NCBI GenBank assembly: GCA_040220875.1 | Contig: JAVJVX010000006.1 | Coordinates: 62,001-126,000, forward strand | Direction: 5' to 3' | Length of the DNA: 64,000 nt | DNA from: Alphaproteobacteria bacterium | GTDB taxonomy: Bacteria > Pseudomonadota > Alphaproteobacteria > JAVJVX01 | Shown: positions 62,601-64,000 of the stretch, piece after piece | Layout: each line of letters opens with the position of its first letter | Position numbering within the stretch: the stretch's first letter is position 1 | The notes under the pieces: generated by a model | Database searches by the model: none | The model's input: only the letters and a program-made list of their open reading frames with translations | What the model was told of the DNA's origin: nothing | Made by a program: the position numbers and the translations under genes

Positions 62601-64000
62601 ATGCGTTCTCTCCCGCCCCCGGCATACCGGCGTCGGCGCGCCACACCGGCGCCGCCTGCCGCCGCCCTCCTTTTCGCCGCCATGCTGCTTCTTCCTTCCT
62701 GCGAAGCCGGGCAGCCCGGCGCGCTGTCAGCGTCGGCGCCCGACCGGGCCGGCCCGGCAGACTCAATCGATTCCGCCGGCAGCGCGGCCCCGTCGCGCCA
62801 GCGGGCGGCGGCGCACGGGCGGGCGGACGATCCGGCCGGACAGTCCGAGCCGGAGGCGACGAAATTCATGGTCGCCGCCGCCCATCCGCTCGCCGTCGAG
62901 GCGGGACTGGAGATGCTGCGCGCCGGGGGCAGCGCGGTGGACGCGGCAATCGCGACCGAGATGGTCCTCACACTGGTCGAGCCGCAGAGTTCCGGTATCG
63001 GCGGCGGCGCCTTCCTGGTGCATTTATCGAAAGATGGCGCCCTCACGACGTATGACGGCCGGGAGACCGCGCCGGCCGCCGCCGGGGGCGACCTTTTCCT
63101 GCGCGACGATGGCACGCCCATGGAATTCTTCGAGGCGGTGGTCGGCGGACGGTCCGTCGGCGTGCCGGGCTTCATGCGCATGGCCGAGCTCGCCCACAAG
63201 GATCACGGCACGCTGCCCTGGGCACAGCTTTTCGAGCCCGCGATCCGACTTTCGGAAAATGGCTTTCCCGTTTCCGAGCGCCTGGCGCGCCAGATTGCGG
63301 AAGACAAGTATCTCGACACGTTCGAGGCGGCGCGCGCGTATTTCTTCACGGCAGACGGCGCCCCCAAACCGGCCGGCACGATCCTCCGCAATCCGGCCCT
63401 GGCCGAAACGCTGCGCCATCTGGCGCAAGCCGGGGCCGGCGCCTTCTATGACGGGCCATTGGCCGAGGACATCGTCGCCGCCGTTCGATCGACCGCACGC
63501 AATCCGGGCCAGCTAACGCCCAAGGACATGGAGACCTACAGGGCCAAGGAACGCCCGGCGCTGTGCGGCCCCTACCGCCGCTGGCTCGTCTGCGGCATGG
63601 GGCCGCCGACCTCGGGCGGGCTCGCCGTCCTGCAAACCCTCGGTATTCTGGAGGAGTTCGACCTGTCCGGCCTCGATCCCAACTCGGCCAAAGCCGTACA
63701 TCTGATCACCGAAGCGATGAACCTGGCCTATGCGGACCGCAACCGCTATGCGGCCGATTCCGATTTCGTGCCGGTCCCGACGGCGGGTCTGTTGCGCACC
63801 TCATATCTGAAGGAACGGGCGCAACTCATTTCGTTCGACCGGGCCATGGGTCCGGCTGCACCTGGTACGCCAAAGGGGGCGGCGCTCGCCCCCAACGCGT
63901 CCGCGCCGCATAATTCGGGCTATTCCACCTCGCATATGAGCATTGTCGACGGCGACGGAAGTGTGGTGTCGATGACCGCGACGATCGAAATGGCATTCGG
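62601..64000 (+). CDS. ggt: Gamma-glutamyltransferase lipoprotein (partial, C-terminus outside window)
   Basis: Open to the right edge, 466 codons visible. The N-terminus has a lipobox (MLLLPSC, Cys34) rather than a plain signal peptide, then a 50-residue Ala/Gly/Pro-rich linker. The large-subunit part has MVAAAHPLAVEAGLEMLRAG, SAVDAAIATEM, EPQSSGIGGGAFLVHL, MGPPTSGGLAVLQTLGILEE and NLAYADRNRYAADSDFV. The autocleavage site reads SGYSTSHMSIVDGDG, keeping the catalytic Thr. It hydrolyses or transfers gamma-glutamyl groups from glutathione-like compounds, here predicted at the outer envelope. Confidence 0.93.
   Translation, partial: MRSLPPPAYRRRRATPAPPAAALLFAAMLLLPSCEAGQPGALSASAPDRAGPADSIDSAGSAAPSRQRAAAHGRADDPAGQSEPEATKFMVAAAHPLAVEAGLEMLRAGGSAVDAAIATEMVLTLVEPQSSGIGGGAFLVHLSKDGALTTYDGRETAPAAAGGDLFLRDDGTPMEFFEAVVGGRSVGVPGFMRMAELAHKDHGTLPWAQLFEPAIRLSENGFPVSERLARQIAEDKYLDTFEAARAYFFTADGAPKPAGTILRNPALAETLRHLAQAGAGAFYDGPLAEDIVAAVRSTARNPGQLTPKDMETYRAKERPALCGPYRRWLVCGMGPPTSGGLAVLQTLGILEEFDLSGLDPNSAKAVHLITEAMNLAYADRNRYAADSDFVPVPTAGLLRTSYLKERAQLISFDRAMGPAAPGTPKGAALAPNASAPHNSGYSTSHMSIVDGDGSVVSMTATIEMAF

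Overview
The window is GC-rich chromosomal DNA from an alphaproteobacterium. Supporting traits are a complete SUF operon led by an Rrf2 regulator, CtaA/COX15, a hopanoid set with HpnC/D/E-type squalene synthesis, HpnA/B/G/H/L/M/N names recognisable by sequence, and dense ATGA-type gene overlaps. A Rhodospirillales-like lineage is plausible, but the sequence alone does not settle genus or species. I see no rRNA, transposase, integrase or CRISPR array.

Layout. 1-5.1 kb (minus): assimilatory sulfate reduction operon (cysI, a second divergent sulfite/nitrite-reductase-like protein, a siroheme dehydrogenase/ferrochelatase, cysH, cysD cut by the window edge). 5.4-8.1 kb: ctaA, a PhyH-type dioxygenase and a TorF-like porin. 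8.3-15.7 kb (plus): hpnB-hpnC-hpnD-hpnE-shc-hpnG, which take farnesyl diphosphate to hopene and process adenosylhopane. 15.7-17.9 kb (minus): ispH-hpnH. 18.1-25.1 kb (minus): hpnN, a LicC-like nucleotidyltransferase, a CDP-alcohol phosphotransferase, hpnA and hpnL in one overlapping operon, then a second CDP-alcohol phosphotransferase. 25.1-28.7 kb (plus): hpnM-like, a PepM-nucleotidyltransferase fusion and phosphonopyruvate decarboxylase. 28.7-30.4 kb (minus): pterin carbinolamine dehydratase, folB, aspartate dehydrogenase. 30.7-37.6 kb (plus): rrf2 regulator-sufB-C-D-S-U-T-A. 37.8-64 kb: mixed housekeeping and envelope genes (hybrid histidine kinase, Tat amidohydrolase, gluQ-rs, tRNA-Gly, truncated haemoglobin, radical SAM, metZ, apaG, folE, trkH, hslO, argF, argD, ABC-2 permease, recX, mscS family, arsC, nitroreductase, tRNA-Arg, lipoproteins, panC, panB, ion channel, and a gamma-glutamyltransferase cut by the window end).

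The most interesting part is 18-28.7 kb. A phosphonate head-group pathway (PEP mutase fused to a nucleotidyltransferase, plus decarboxylase) is interleaved with hopanoid trafficking genes and with two paralogous CDP-alcohol phosphotransferases. Stop/start overlaps join hpnN, the nucleotidyltransferase, one CDP-alcohol transferase, hpnA and hpnL. The simplest reading is that the cell makes a nucleotide-activated phosphonate and loads it onto a membrane lipid in step with hopanoid synthesis and export. Both CDP-alcohol transferases lack the last Asp of the family motif, and no 2-aminoethylphosphonate transaminase is in the window, so the final head group and acceptor are open questions.

Other points: the second sulfite-reductase-like protein has Arg-x-Arg where the neighbouring CysI has Lys-x-Lys; two strong palindromes lie upstream of the Fe-S regulator; and several gene junctions carry short perfect tandem duplications.
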